Source of the DNA: an uncultured Eubacteriales bacterium
Lineage (GTDB): Bacteria > Bacillota > Clostridia > Oscillospirales > Oscillospiraceae
Length of the DNA stretch: 7,748 nucleotides
NCBI GenBank assembly: GCA_900547315.1
Contig: URGI01000083.1
Location: 1-7,748, forward strand
Direction of reading: 5' to 3'
Part shown: in pieces, positions 1 to 5,613 of the stretch
How the letters are laid out: the number at the start of each line of letters is the position of its first letter
Numbering within the stretch: the first letter of the stretch is position 1
The notes under the pieces: generated by a model
Databases searched by the model: none
What the model was told of the DNA's origin: nothing
The model's input: the letters and a program-made list of their open reading frames with translations, nothing else
Translations under genes and position numbers: made by a program

Positions 1-252
1 TTCTTCGGAGAATGAAACTCGCAATGATCTAACATCGCCTAACAGTAAGTATACGTTCAGAAGAACTGCAACGGCACATGCGCCCCACATCCAATAGCAG
101 CTTGCATCTATAATCGAAGTTCTACGTATATACGATATGGTCATGTCAGCAAAGAAAAGGCAAAATGCGCATAAAGAAATAATTCTGGGTATGGCGTAGT
201 ATGCAGATACCCAGTATTTTTTCGACGTTGAAGAAGACTTATCCGCTCGCAT
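1..252 (-). CDS. Partial hypothetical two-helix membrane protein (N-terminal 84 residues)
   Basis: An open frame starts with ATG at 252 (minus strand) and stays open for 84 codons to the left edge, so the C-terminus is missing. An AGGAGG ribosome binding site lies on the minus strand at 264-259, six bases from the ATG, and a perfect-consensus promoter sits just upstream; together these make it a real gene. The N-terminus is short, Ser/Lys-rich and probably cytoplasmic (MRADKSSSTSKK). Two hydrophobic stretches follow, roughly residues 17-39 and 52-72, joined by a short loop with two arginines (SYIRRTSIIDA). There are four cysteines (C28, C31, C52, C59), all in or near the membrane segments. 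Local GC is about 41%, well below the roughly 60% of the next genes, which hints at a different origin. I do not recognise the family and assign no function. Confidence 0.75.
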   Translation of the reverse strand, partial: MRADKSSSTSKKYWVSAYYAIPRIISLCAFCLFFADMTISYIRRTSIIDASCYWMWGACAVAVLLNVYLLLGDVRSLRVSFSEE

Positions 253-276
253 AATTTTCCTCCTTTCCCTGCATTT

Positions 277-305
277 ATTATAAAGAATCCCATTCTGCTT
301 GTCAA
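277..305 (-). promoter_or_regulatory. Perfect-consensus sigma-A promoter for the left-edge membrane gene
   Basis: On the minus strand the -35 box TTGACA (305-300) and the -10 box TATAAT (282-277) are both perfect, with a 17-base spacer. The predicted transcript starts near 270, leaving a leader of about 18 bases that carries only the AGGAGG site. Such a complete match predicts strong expression unless a repressor acts. Confidence 0.85.
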
Positions 306-347
306 TTTTTGTGTTGGGTATTGCAATCGTCTAAATGCATAATTGAC
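301..347. promoter_or_regulatory. Symmetric inverted repeat spanning the two divergent -35 boxes
   Basis: GTCAATT at 301-307 and AATTGAC at 341-347 are a perfect 7-base inverted pair that includes most of both divergent -35 boxes. Its centre (324) nearly coincides with that of a perfect 8-base palindrome, ATTGCAAT, at 320-327. Part of the symmetry follows from having two similar -35 boxes facing away from each other; the flanking AT bases and the central palindrome do not. A shared operator is an inference. Confidence 0.35.
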
Positions 348-371
348 TTGCCGCGCGGACGGCCGTATAAT
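343..371 (+). promoter_or_regulatory. Sigma-A promoter for the MetE-like gene
   Basis: TTGACT (343-348) and a perfect TATAAT (366-371) are separated by 17 bases. Transcription should begin near 378, giving a leader of only about 24 bases before the ATG at 402. That is too short for a SAM (S-box) or other riboswitch. The spacer is GC-rich and holds two small palindromes, CCGCGCGG (351-358) and ACGGCCGT (359-366), which could be fortuitous. Confidence 0.85.
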
Positions 372-401
372 CATGGCGAAAACACTCAAAAGGAGCAGGA
401 T

Positions 402-1508
402 ATGAATACACCCTTCAGATATGATTATGTCGGCAGCTTTCTCCGCCCCGCAGCGCTCAAGCAGGCGCGCACGGATTTCCAGAGCGGCGCGATAGACGCC
501 GAAGCGCTCAAGGCCGTTGAAGACGGGGCGATACGCGATCTCGTCGCCAAGCAGAAAGCCGCGGGCTACCACGTCATCACCGACGGCGAGTTTCGCCGCG
601 CGACATGGCACCTCGACTTTATGTGGGGCTTCAACGGCGTCGGCCACAGTCCCACCAAGACCGGACTTCCCTTCCACGGCGAGGCCGCGATGCTCGACGA
701 CACCTACCTCACCGGCAAGGTCTCGCTCGACTCCCATCCATTCGTGGAGCACTTCAAGTTCGTCAAAGCGCTTGAGGACGAGAATACCGTTGCAAAGCTC
801 ACCATTCCCGCCCCAGCACAGTTCATCGAGCAGATGATAATGCCCTTCGCGCTGGAGAACACCAGAAAGTATTACGCGGACAACCGCGAGCTTGCCGAAG
901 ACATCGCCGCAGGCTACAAGAAGTTCATCGCCGACGTTTATGCCGCAGGCTGCCGCAACCTCCAGTTTGACGATTGCAGCTGGGGTATGCTCGTCGACCC
1001 GATGGCCTGCATGTATTTCGGCACCGACGAAAAGGGTCTTGAGACAATCAAAGAACAGCTGCTTGAGCTGAATAACGCCGCCATCTCCGGCAAGCCCGAC
1101 GACCTCGTCATCAACACTCACGTCTGCCGCGGCAACTTCCACAGCACCTACGCAAACTCCGGCGCGTACGACGGCGTCGCGCAGACTCTGCTCGCCCGCG
1201 AGAACGTCAACGCCTACTACCTTGAGTTTGATGACGCGCGCAGCGGCGGCTTTGAGCCTCTCACCGCGGTCAGCGGTGACAAGAAAGTCGTCCTCGGTCT
1301 GGTGACTACCAAACGCGCACTGCTTGAGAACAAGGACGGCGTCATCGCGCGCATCCACGAGGCGGCAAAGTATCTGCCGCTCGACAGACTCTGCCTCAGC
1401 CCGCAGTGCGGCTTTGCAAGCTGCGAGATCGGCAACAAGCTGACCGAGGCGCAGCAGTGGGCAAAGCTCGCGCTCGTCAAGGAGATTGCCGAGGAGGTCT
1501 GGGGCTAA
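402..1508 (+). CDS. Single-domain MetE-like (cobalamin-independent methionine synthase C-terminal family) methyltransferase
   Basis: This 368-residue protein matches the catalytic half of cobalamin-independent methionine synthase, which transfers a methyl group to the zinc-bound thiol of homocysteine in the cytoplasm. It opens with the family's GSFLRP motif (residues 11-16) and has DGEFRR at 61-66. All four expected zinc ligands are visible: H240 and C242 (in THVCRG), E275 (in YYLEFDD) and C336 (in SPQCGF). From family knowledge, full-length MetE has a second, N-terminal domain of similar size; it is absent here, as in YxjG/YxjH-type and archaeal MetE proteins, so the methyl donor (methyl-folate or a corrinoid protein) cannot be told from sequence. 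The ATG at 402 is chosen because AGGAG lies at 391-395 and the promoter's -10 box at 366-371 excludes longer starts. It is probably monocistronic: own promoter upstream, hairpin terminator downstream. The B. subtilis relatives are S-box regulated; this gene has no room for one. Confidence 0.9.
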   Translation: MNTPFRYDYVGSFLRPAALKQARTDFQSGAIDAEALKAVEDGAIRDLVAKQKAAGYHVITDGEFRRATWHLDFMWGFNGVGHSPTKTGLPFHGEAAMLDDTYLTGKVSLDSHPFVEHFKFVKALEDENTVAKLTIPAPAQFIEQMIMPFALENTRKYYADNRELAEDIAAGYKKFIADVYAAGCRNLQFDDCSWGMLVDPMACMYFGTDEKGLETIKEQLLELNNAAISGKPDDLVINTHVCRGNFHSTYANSGAYDGVAQTLLARENVNAYYLEFDDARSGGFEPLTAVSGDKKVVLGLVTTKRALLENKDGVIARIHEAAKYLPLDRLCLSPQCGFASCEIGNKLTEAQQWAKLALVKEIAEEVWG

Positions 1509-1537
1509 GTCCCGCTCATTCACCGGATATCAAAGAA

Positions 1538-1583
1538 CACCAAGCATGAAGCGCCGCACCGCCTCCTGCTTGGTGGTTTTCTT
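1538..1583 (+). terminator. Rho-independent terminator after the MetE-like gene
   Basis: CACCAAGCA (1538-1546) pairs perfectly with TGCTTGGTG (1567-1575) across a 20-base loop, and GTTTTCTT follows. The nine-pair stem and short T tract suggest a moderate terminator. The loop is long and GC-rich and may fold further. It separates the MetE-like gene from the DUF5131 gene 28 bases further on, for which I see no convincing separate promoter, so partial read-through is possible. Confidence 0.6.
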
Positions 1584-1610
1584 ACATTCACGCAGAAGGA
1601 GGTGGCCGCC

Positions 1611-2435
1611 ATGCCGCAGGTTGAGAGCATATACGCCAAATGGAATCCGTGGCACGGATGCACGAAGCTCAGCGCCGGATGCAAATACTGCTACGTCTAC
1701 CGGCAGGACGCGATGTACGGCACGGAAGAGGCCGCCTCCGTCTGCCGCAAGACCGCGAGCTTCGACCTGCCCGTCAAAAAGAAGCGGGACGGGAGCTGGA
1801 AGCTGCCGTCGGGCAAAGTCATCTTTACCTGCTTCACCTCAGACTTTCTGCTGAGCGACGCCGACCCATGGCGGCAGGACTGCTGGGATATGATCCGCCG
1901 CAGGCAGGACTGCTTCTTCTATTTCTTCACCAAGCGCATCGACCGTCTGTCTGAATGTCTGCCGCCCGGCTGGGGCGGCGGCTATGAGAACGTCATAATC
2001 GGCTGCACGGTGGAGAATCAGGAGATGGCGGACTACCGCCTGCCGATCTTTCTCGCGCTGCCGATACGCCACAGAGCCATCATCGCCGCTCCCCTGCTGA
2101 CGCCGCTCGATATAAGCGTATATCTCGACTCGGAAAAAATCGAAGAAGTCTCGGCCAGCGGGGAATCCGGCGCCGACGCGCGCCCATGTCACTACGACTG
2201 GATCCTCGCACTTCGGCAGCAGTGCGCGGAGCGCGATATCTCTTTCCAGTTCCATCAGACCGGGGCGCACTTCGTCAAGGACGGCAAGATGTACCGTGTG
2301 CCGCGCCGCGAGCAGATCGCGCAGGCCAGAAAAGCCGGTATCGACTACAAGGTCGCGGCTCACGACCTGCCGCTGTGCGCGCTGGAGCATGTCGCTTCTC
2401 TCCGTCAGGAGCCGGAGCAGCTTTCGCTGCTATGA
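1611..2435 (+). CDS. DUF5131 / phage Gp37-Gp68 family three-Cys-motif protein
   Basis: This 274-residue protein has the hallmarks of DUF5131 (formerly phage Gp37/Gp68): an N-terminal WNPWHGC block with cysteines C17, C24 and C27 (C-x6-C-x2-C), then CYVYR, a TKR motif at 107-109, and the C-terminal block SGESGADARP (183-192). The cysteine triad resembles a radical-SAM iron-sulfur site with wider spacing; cluster binding and chemistry are inferences, as the family's function is unknown to me. Relatives are often next to a TcmP partner gene; none is in this window. AGGAGG at 1597-1602, eight bases upstream, selects the ATG at 1611; the in-frame GTG at 1602 overlaps the ribosome binding site. The residues past about 246 extend beyond the last block I recognise. 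The TGA stop is followed in frame by 33 more open codons. GC content is like that of its neighbours. Confidence 0.85.
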   Translation: MPQVESIYAKWNPWHGCTKLSAGCKYCYVYRQDAMYGTEEAASVCRKTASFDLPVKKKRDGSWKLPSGKVIFTCFTSDFLLSDADPWRQDCWDMIRRRQDCFFYFFTKRIDRLSECLPPGWGGGYENVIIGCTVENQEMADYRLPIFLALPIRHRAIIAAPLLTPLDISVYLDSEKIEEVSASGESGADARPCHYDWILALRQQCAERDISFQFHQTGAHFVKDGKMYRVPRREQIAQARKAGIDYKVAAHDLPLCALEHVASLRQEPEQLSLL

Positions 2436-2537
2436 CGGCCGCTGGAGTGGATACGTGCGCAGAGTATGGACGCAAACTGCGTCGAATCCATCGCAAACCA
2501 TGATCCGGATGTAAAGCCGCATATCATAGAGTTATAG
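2436..2537 (+). other. In-frame open stretch beyond the DUF5131 TGA stop
   Basis: Immediately after the TGA at 2433-2435 the same frame continues for 33 sense codons to a TAG at 2535-2537. The implied peptide (RPLEWIRAQSMDANC at its start, ending DVKPHIIEL) has ordinary protein composition. It could be a C-terminal tail cut off by a recent nonsense mutation, a readthrough extension, or chance, since GC-rich DNA stays open easily and another frame here is also open. No Sec-insertion hairpin is evident; the terminator follows directly. Confidence 0.2.
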
Positions 2538-2544
2538 GGCTGAA

Positions 2545-2573
2545 AAAAGCAGAGAGTTTTCCTCTCTGCTTTT
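2545..2573. terminator. Bidirectional terminator between DUF5131 gene and dus
   Basis: AAAAGCAGAGAG (2545-2556) and CTCTCTGCTTTT (2562-2573) form a perfect 12-pair stem with a 5-base loop. There is a T-run on the right and an A-run on the left (2543-2548), so it can stop transcripts from both directions. The right arm overlaps two bases of the TAA stop codon of the minus-strand dus gene (2574-2572). This is an economical convergent arrangement. Confidence 0.85.
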
Positions 2574-3516
2574 ACTTATTAAATCTCGCGGCGCTGTCAA
2601 ACTCGCAGTTGGTGAAAATCACGCTCGCAGCGGCGCGGTAATCTTCGAGACTTCTGGATTTATTGAGCACTTTCATCTCGCGCCCGCTGTGCGGGAACAG
2701 GCCGTCCATGTAAAACCACAACTCCTTCATGCGCGATGTCGCCGCGCGCGCATCAAGTCCGCAGGTCAGATACGCGTCGAGAAGCGTGTCGTGGAACTCC
2801 CGCAGCTCATCGCGGCGGAGCGCAGCGCCGCCATGAAGCTCGCGGAACAGCGCGGGGTTCATCACCGCTCCCCTGCCCAGCATGAACCGGTCTATTCCCT
2901 GCAGTGCGTTCACATCCTCCGGCCGGAAGATGTTCCCGTTATAGCACACCGGCGCGCAGCTGTTCTGAGCCGCAGTCAGGAACGCCTCGCGGTCAACCGG
3001 AGACTTATACATCCCGGACCGTGCCCGCGCGTGTATCGTCAGCTCCGCGATCGGGTACTTATTGTATATCTCCAGAATAGTGCCGAACTCGTCCACGGAC
3101 TCCAGCCCCATCCGAGTCTTGACCGACACGGCGACCGGCGCGCGGGAAAAGATGTCCGCCAGCATATCATCCAGCGAGCTCAAATCGGCAAACGCGCCGC
3201 TCCCTTTATGCTTCGAGACGACCGTACCTGATGGGCAGCCGAGGTTCAGATTGACCTCCCTGTAGCCTATATCGGCCAGTTGCCGCGCGACGGCGAGAAA
3301 CGGTTCCGCGCGATTGCACAGCAGTTGCGGCACCAGCGCAATGCCGGTGTTGTTCTCCGGCAGAACGTCCCGCGCCGAGGACGCGCGGAAATTCCCGCTG
3401 CCGTCAGGCGCGATGAACGGGGCGTAGTATCTGTCCGCGCCGCCGAAAAGGCGCGCATGGACACGGCGGTATATATGAGTTGTTATCCCTTCCATGGGCG
3501 CAAAATATGATCTCAT
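2572..3516 (-). CDS. dus: tRNA-dihydrouridine synthase (Dus family, FMN-dependent)
   Basis: This 314-residue flavoenzyme reduces specific uridines in tRNA to dihydrouridine using FMN and NAD(P)H. Visible in order are the N-terminal FMN-site motif APMEGIT (6-12), the signature NLNLGCPSG (89-97) with catalytic C94, VKTRMG (132-137) with K133, IHAR (161-164) with H162, YNGNI (192-196) and the phosphate-binding GRGAVMNP (214-221). A helical C-terminal domain follows. Length is typical. The ATG at 3516 is preferred because translation then begins directly at the conserved motif and GGAG lies six bases upstream. An in-frame ATG at 3588 would add 24 Arg-rich residues that look non-homologous, with a GAGGAG only two bases away. 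The Dus subtype cannot be assigned from sequence alone. The gene stands alone, diverging from the coiled-coil gene and converging on the DUF5131 gene. Confidence 0.93.
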   Translation of the reverse strand: MRSYFAPMEGITTHIYRRVHARLFGGADRYYAPFIAPDGSGNFRASSARDVLPENNTGIALVPQLLCNRAEPFLAVARQLADIGYREVNLNLGCPSGTVVSKHKGSGAFADLSSLDDMLADIFSRAPVAVSVKTRMGLESVDEFGTILEIYNKYPIAELTIHARARSGMYKSPVDREAFLTAAQNSCAPVCYNGNIFRPEDVNALQGIDRFMLGRGAVMNPALFRELHGGAALRRDELREFHDTLLDAYLTCGLDARAATSRMKELWFYMDGLFPHSGREMKVLNKSRSLEDYRAAASVIFTNCEFDSAARFNK

Positions 3517-3546
3517 GGCAAACTCCGGTTTTCTGTCTGTTCTCAC

Positions 3547-3562
3547 CTGCCGTCGGCGGCAG
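3547..3562 (-). promoter_or_regulatory. GC hairpin in the dus leader
   Basis: CTGCCG and CGGCAG (3547-3552 and 3557-3562) form a perfect six-pair stem with a four-base loop in the dus leader, 30 bases before the chosen start. Nested CCTGC/GCAGG pairs allow an alternative fold. It lies between the two candidate start codons and could shape their use; it lacks a T-run, so it is not a terminator. Confidence 0.35.
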
Positions 3563-3605
3563 ATGCGGGCAGGAAAAATATATCTCATTTCTCCTCAAAT
3601 GTGAA

Positions 3606-3639
3606 GAAAAATATTTTTCATGACTTGGATTGTTAACAA
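3606..3639. repeat. Two palindromes in the dus / coiled-coil divergent promoter region
   Basis: GAAAAATATTTTTC (3606-3619) and TTGTTAACAA (3630-3639) are perfect palindromes of 14 and 10 bases. The second begins at the last base of the rightward -35 box and fills the start of its spacer. On the minus strand its TTGTTA half can serve as a weak -35 for dus. The region is very AT-rich, which makes chance palindromes likelier, especially the first. Confidence 0.5.
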
Positions 3640-3653
3640 ATATAATGTATAAT
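3625..3653 (+). promoter_or_regulatory. Sigma-A promoter for the coiled-coil membrane protein
   Basis: TTGGAT (3625-3630) and a perfect TATAAT (3648-3653) are spaced by 17 bases. A second TATAAT at 3641-3646 is too close to that -35 to use it. Transcription would start near 3660, leaving a leader of about 28 bases containing GGAGG. Confidence 0.65.
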
Positions 3654-3687
3654 TATTTTTATTGAATATATATTGGAGGAATGGAGC

Positions 3688-5517
3688 TTGAAACATCAGG
3701 CGTTAAGCAGAGTTATATCCGCCGTGCTCGCCGTAATGTGCCTTGTGACGCTCATCAGCGGCGTCGCTGGCTTCGTCAGCGCGGGAAAGGATTTTTCGCA
3801 GGATCGCAGCGATTATAAAACTCTCCGCGACCGGATAGCCGAAGCCGAATCGCTCGACGCGCAGCTCAACTGCGGCAAAGATGAATACGACAAGACCGCC
3901 GCGGAACTGAAAGCCGAGAAGGGACAGTATGACGATGACGCTTCCCGCCACCGCGAGGAGCTGACCGAATACACCGCCACAAACGCTGGGCTTCAGATGG
4001 GCTCTGGCAGCATCGGCTCCGCCGCAAGCACTCTCGAAGAGGGCTGGAAGCAGTATAACGCCGCGCGCGAACAGTTCGACGCGATGGAAGCTGAATTCAA
4101 CGTTGGCTATGATAAGTATCTCGCCGCCAAGGCGCAGATAGAATCCGGCTGGCAGGAATATAACGACGGTGTCGCCCAGATCGAGCAGGGCAAAGCGGCC
4201 ATAGCCGAGGGGCGCGCTCAATATGACGCCGGCATGCAGCAGCTTGAGCAGGGTCGTGCGGAGCTTGCGAGCCGACGCCAACAGCTTGCGGATGCAGAGG
4301 CGGCGCTGCCGCAGTATGAGGCGGAGCTGGCCGCCGCGCGCACCCAGCTTGACGAGGCGCAGACTCAGCTGAGCGAGGCCAAGCGCAAATACGAGGCTTC
4401 CCTAACCGCGTATAATGCGATCGACGCAGTATACAGCCAGGCTCAGGCCATTATCGATAAAGTCCGTGAGGACACTGTCGGCGGCGAGCTGATATACGAA
4501 ATTGCCAACAAGACCATTCAGGCGATGTTCGGCCGCAGCTTTGAAGACATCCGCAGCGATTGGAGCGCGAAGCGAGCCGAGCTTGACGCAGCCGGCGCGC
4601 AGCTTTCCGAGGTGGAAGCCCAGCTTGCGGACGCCGAGGCGCGTTACGCCGAGGGTGCTGCACAGCTTGAGGCTACGAAGCAGATGATAGCCGACGCGCC
4701 CGCGCAGCTTGCCGCTGCGGAAGCGCAGCTGGACGAAGGCGAAGCGCAGCTTCAGGCGCTGAAGAAGCAGCTTGACGACGGCGAAAAGAAGTTGGCGGAA
4801 TCCGAAAAGATGCTGCCGCAGGTCAAGGCGCAGCTTGAGGCCGGTGAGGCGGAGCTTAAGAAGAACGAGCCCGCCCTGCTCGAAGCCAAGGCGCAGATAG
4901 ACGCCGGACGTGAGCAGCTGGACGCTGTCAAGGCGCAGCTTGAGACAGGTGATTCCCAGCTCGACGCCGCGCTGGCGCAGCTCGGTGGGATGCGCGCCGA
5001 ACTGAGCAAGACGGAGCAGAAGCTAAAGGACGAAAAGGATGAGCTCCTCGCCGCGTTTGACAAGATCAGCGGAATGCAGACCTCTGTCAGTGAGTACGAA
5101 AAGCTTCAGGATGAATATAAATCAGCCCGTCAGGCGCTGCTGTCCTATGACGACATCTCGGAAGACGTGATAAACGGCGATGAGTTGCTGACCGCGGCGA
5201 ACAGTGCGGCGCGCTCGATGCACGTCGGATATATCGTCCGCTTCGTTCTCCGCGTTCTGATGAACCTGCTGATGCTCGCCTCCGCCGCTGCCGGTGCGGC
5301 AGCGATGCTGAAGGCTTTTGACAAGCTGAAGATAAAATATCCGCTGTGGCTCATCGCCGCGGCCTGCGCCGTGGGCGCGATACTGGCGGAGTCCATAAGT
5401 CTGGGGCTTGGCCGCGGGCTGCTGTATTCAGCGCTCTTCGTGCTGATCTTCGCGGCGGCGCTCTTCGCGCTGACCTTTGAGAAAAAGCAGGCTGCGCCAG
5501 CCAAAGCTGCGCAGTAA
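3688..5517 (+). CDS. Membrane protein with giant xxxLxxG heptad coiled coils (YhgE/Pip-like architecture)
   Basis: The protein has 609 residues. One membrane helix (about 8-30) is followed by a roughly 480-residue, mostly helical domain and three C-terminal membrane helices (about 514-541, 551-573, 577-597). Within the domain, a large hydrophobic residue recurs exactly every seven from L116 to Y242 and again from L299 to V467, with a non-repetitive linker between. Six consecutive heptads (151-189) fit Leu/Ile/Tyr-x-x-Gly. From family knowledge, X-X-X-Leu-X-X-Gly heptads occur in YhgE/Pip-type membrane proteins; those usually have more C-terminal helices and a conserved N-terminal block that I do not see, so this is a relative or look-alike. 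The heptad domain is probably outside the cytoplasm (inference). Start: TTG at 3688, eight bases after GGAGG (3675-3679). The in-frame TTG at 3673 overlaps that site, and the ATG at 3681 is out of frame. It has its own promoter and terminator. Function is unknown. Confidence 0.85.
   Translation: MKHQALSRVISAVLAVMCLVTLISGVAGFVSAGKDFSQDRSDYKTLRDRIAEAESLDAQLNCGKDEYDKTAAELKAEKGQYDDDASRHREELTEYTATNAGLQMGSGSIGSAASTLEEGWKQYNAAREQFDAMEAEFNVGYDKYLAAKAQIESGWQEYNDGVAQIEQGKAAIAEGRAQYDAGMQQLEQGRAELASRRQQLADAEAALPQYEAELAAARTQLDEAQTQLSEAKRKYEASLTAYNAIDAVYSQAQAIIDKVREDTVGGELIYEIANKTIQAMFGRSFEDIRSDWSAKRAELDAAGAQLSEVEAQLADAEARYAEGAAQLEATKQMIADAPAQLAAAEAQLDEGEAQLQALKKQLDDGEKKLAESEKMLPQVKAQLEAGEAELKKNEPALLEAKAQIDAGREQLDAVKAQLETGDSQLDAALAQLGGMRAELSKTEQKLKDEKDELLAAFDKISGMQTSVSEYEKLQDEYKSARQALLSYDDISEDVINGDELLTAANSAARSMHVGYIVRFVLRVLMNLLMLASAAAGAAAMLKAFDKLKIKYPLWLIAAACAVGAILAESISLGLGRGLLYSALFVLIFAAALFALTFEKKQAAPAKAAQ
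4033..4413 (+). repeat. Heptad array 1 (21-base coding period, 19 hydrophobic positions)
   Basis: It encodes residues 116-242 of the coiled-coil protein. A Leu, Ile, Phe or Tyr falls at every seventh residue (116, 123, 130 and on to 242) with no skip. Glycine sits three residues after the hydrophobic position in six successive units (154, 161, 168, 175, 182, 189). The repeats have diverged at DNA level, so this is an old array and not a fresh tandem expansion. Confidence 0.85.
4582..5088 (+). repeat. Heptad array 2 (21-base coding period, 25 hydrophobic positions)
   Basis: It encodes residues 299-467. A Leu, Ile, Val or Tyr occurs at every seventh residue with no break, mostly in units like AQLDEGE or AQLEAGE. 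The partner position three residues later is usually small (Ala, Gly, Val, Ser). Prolines at 339, 377 and 396 are unusual inside a coiled coil. The phase is shifted by one residue relative to array 1 across the linker. Confidence 0.85.
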
Positions 5518-5535
5518 AGCTCATATACAGCACAA

Positions 5536-5583
5536 CGTCCCGCCTTCCGGCGCAGCTGCCGGAAAGCGGGACGCTGTTTTTTT
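5536..5583 (+). terminator. Strong rho-independent terminator of the coiled-coil gene
   Basis: CGTCCCGC plus TTCCGGC (5536-5551) pairs with GCCGGAA plus GCGGGACG (5558-5573). One C/A mismatch interrupts the 15-pair stem, the loop is six bases, and seven T residues follow (5577-5583). On the minus strand the same hairpin has no T-run, so it should be a poorer stop for the convergent transporter gene, for which I see no other terminator. Confidence 0.9.
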
Positions 5584-5613
5584 CTGCTCAGAACGAGGCT
5601 GTCAACGGACTTT

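Noticed and set aside
309..401. N-terminal extension of the MetE-like protein from an ATG at 309
   Set aside because: It would span the promoter -35 and -10 boxes and has no ribosome binding site. AGGAG directly precedes the ATG at 402, where the conserved domain begins.
372..401. SAM riboswitch upstream of the methionine gene
   Set aside because: Only about 24-30 bases lie between the predicted transcription start and the ATG, far too few for an S-box aptamer and expression platform.
141..1523. A 460-codon open frame on the minus strand opposite the MetE-like gene
   Set aside because: The plus strand encodes a clear MetE-family protein with all zinc ligands. The antisense frame is open because of high GC at third codon positions, has no family motif, and would run across two strong promoters.
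2433..2435. TGA read as selenocysteine or as tryptophan
   Set aside because: Tryptophan is encoded by TGG throughout, TGA ends the transporter gene, and no Sec-insertion-like hairpin directly follows this TGA.
2432..2503. Small gene starting at the ATG that overlaps the DUF5131 stop (ATGA overlap)
   Set aside because: It would give only 23 residues, with no good ribosome binding site at the right distance and arginine-rich content; the overlap is probably accidental.
4033..5088. Recent DNA tandem repeat or CRISPR-like array
   Set aside because: The 21-base period is a protein-level heptad pattern inside one open frame. The DNA units are diverged and have no constant repeat or spacer structure.
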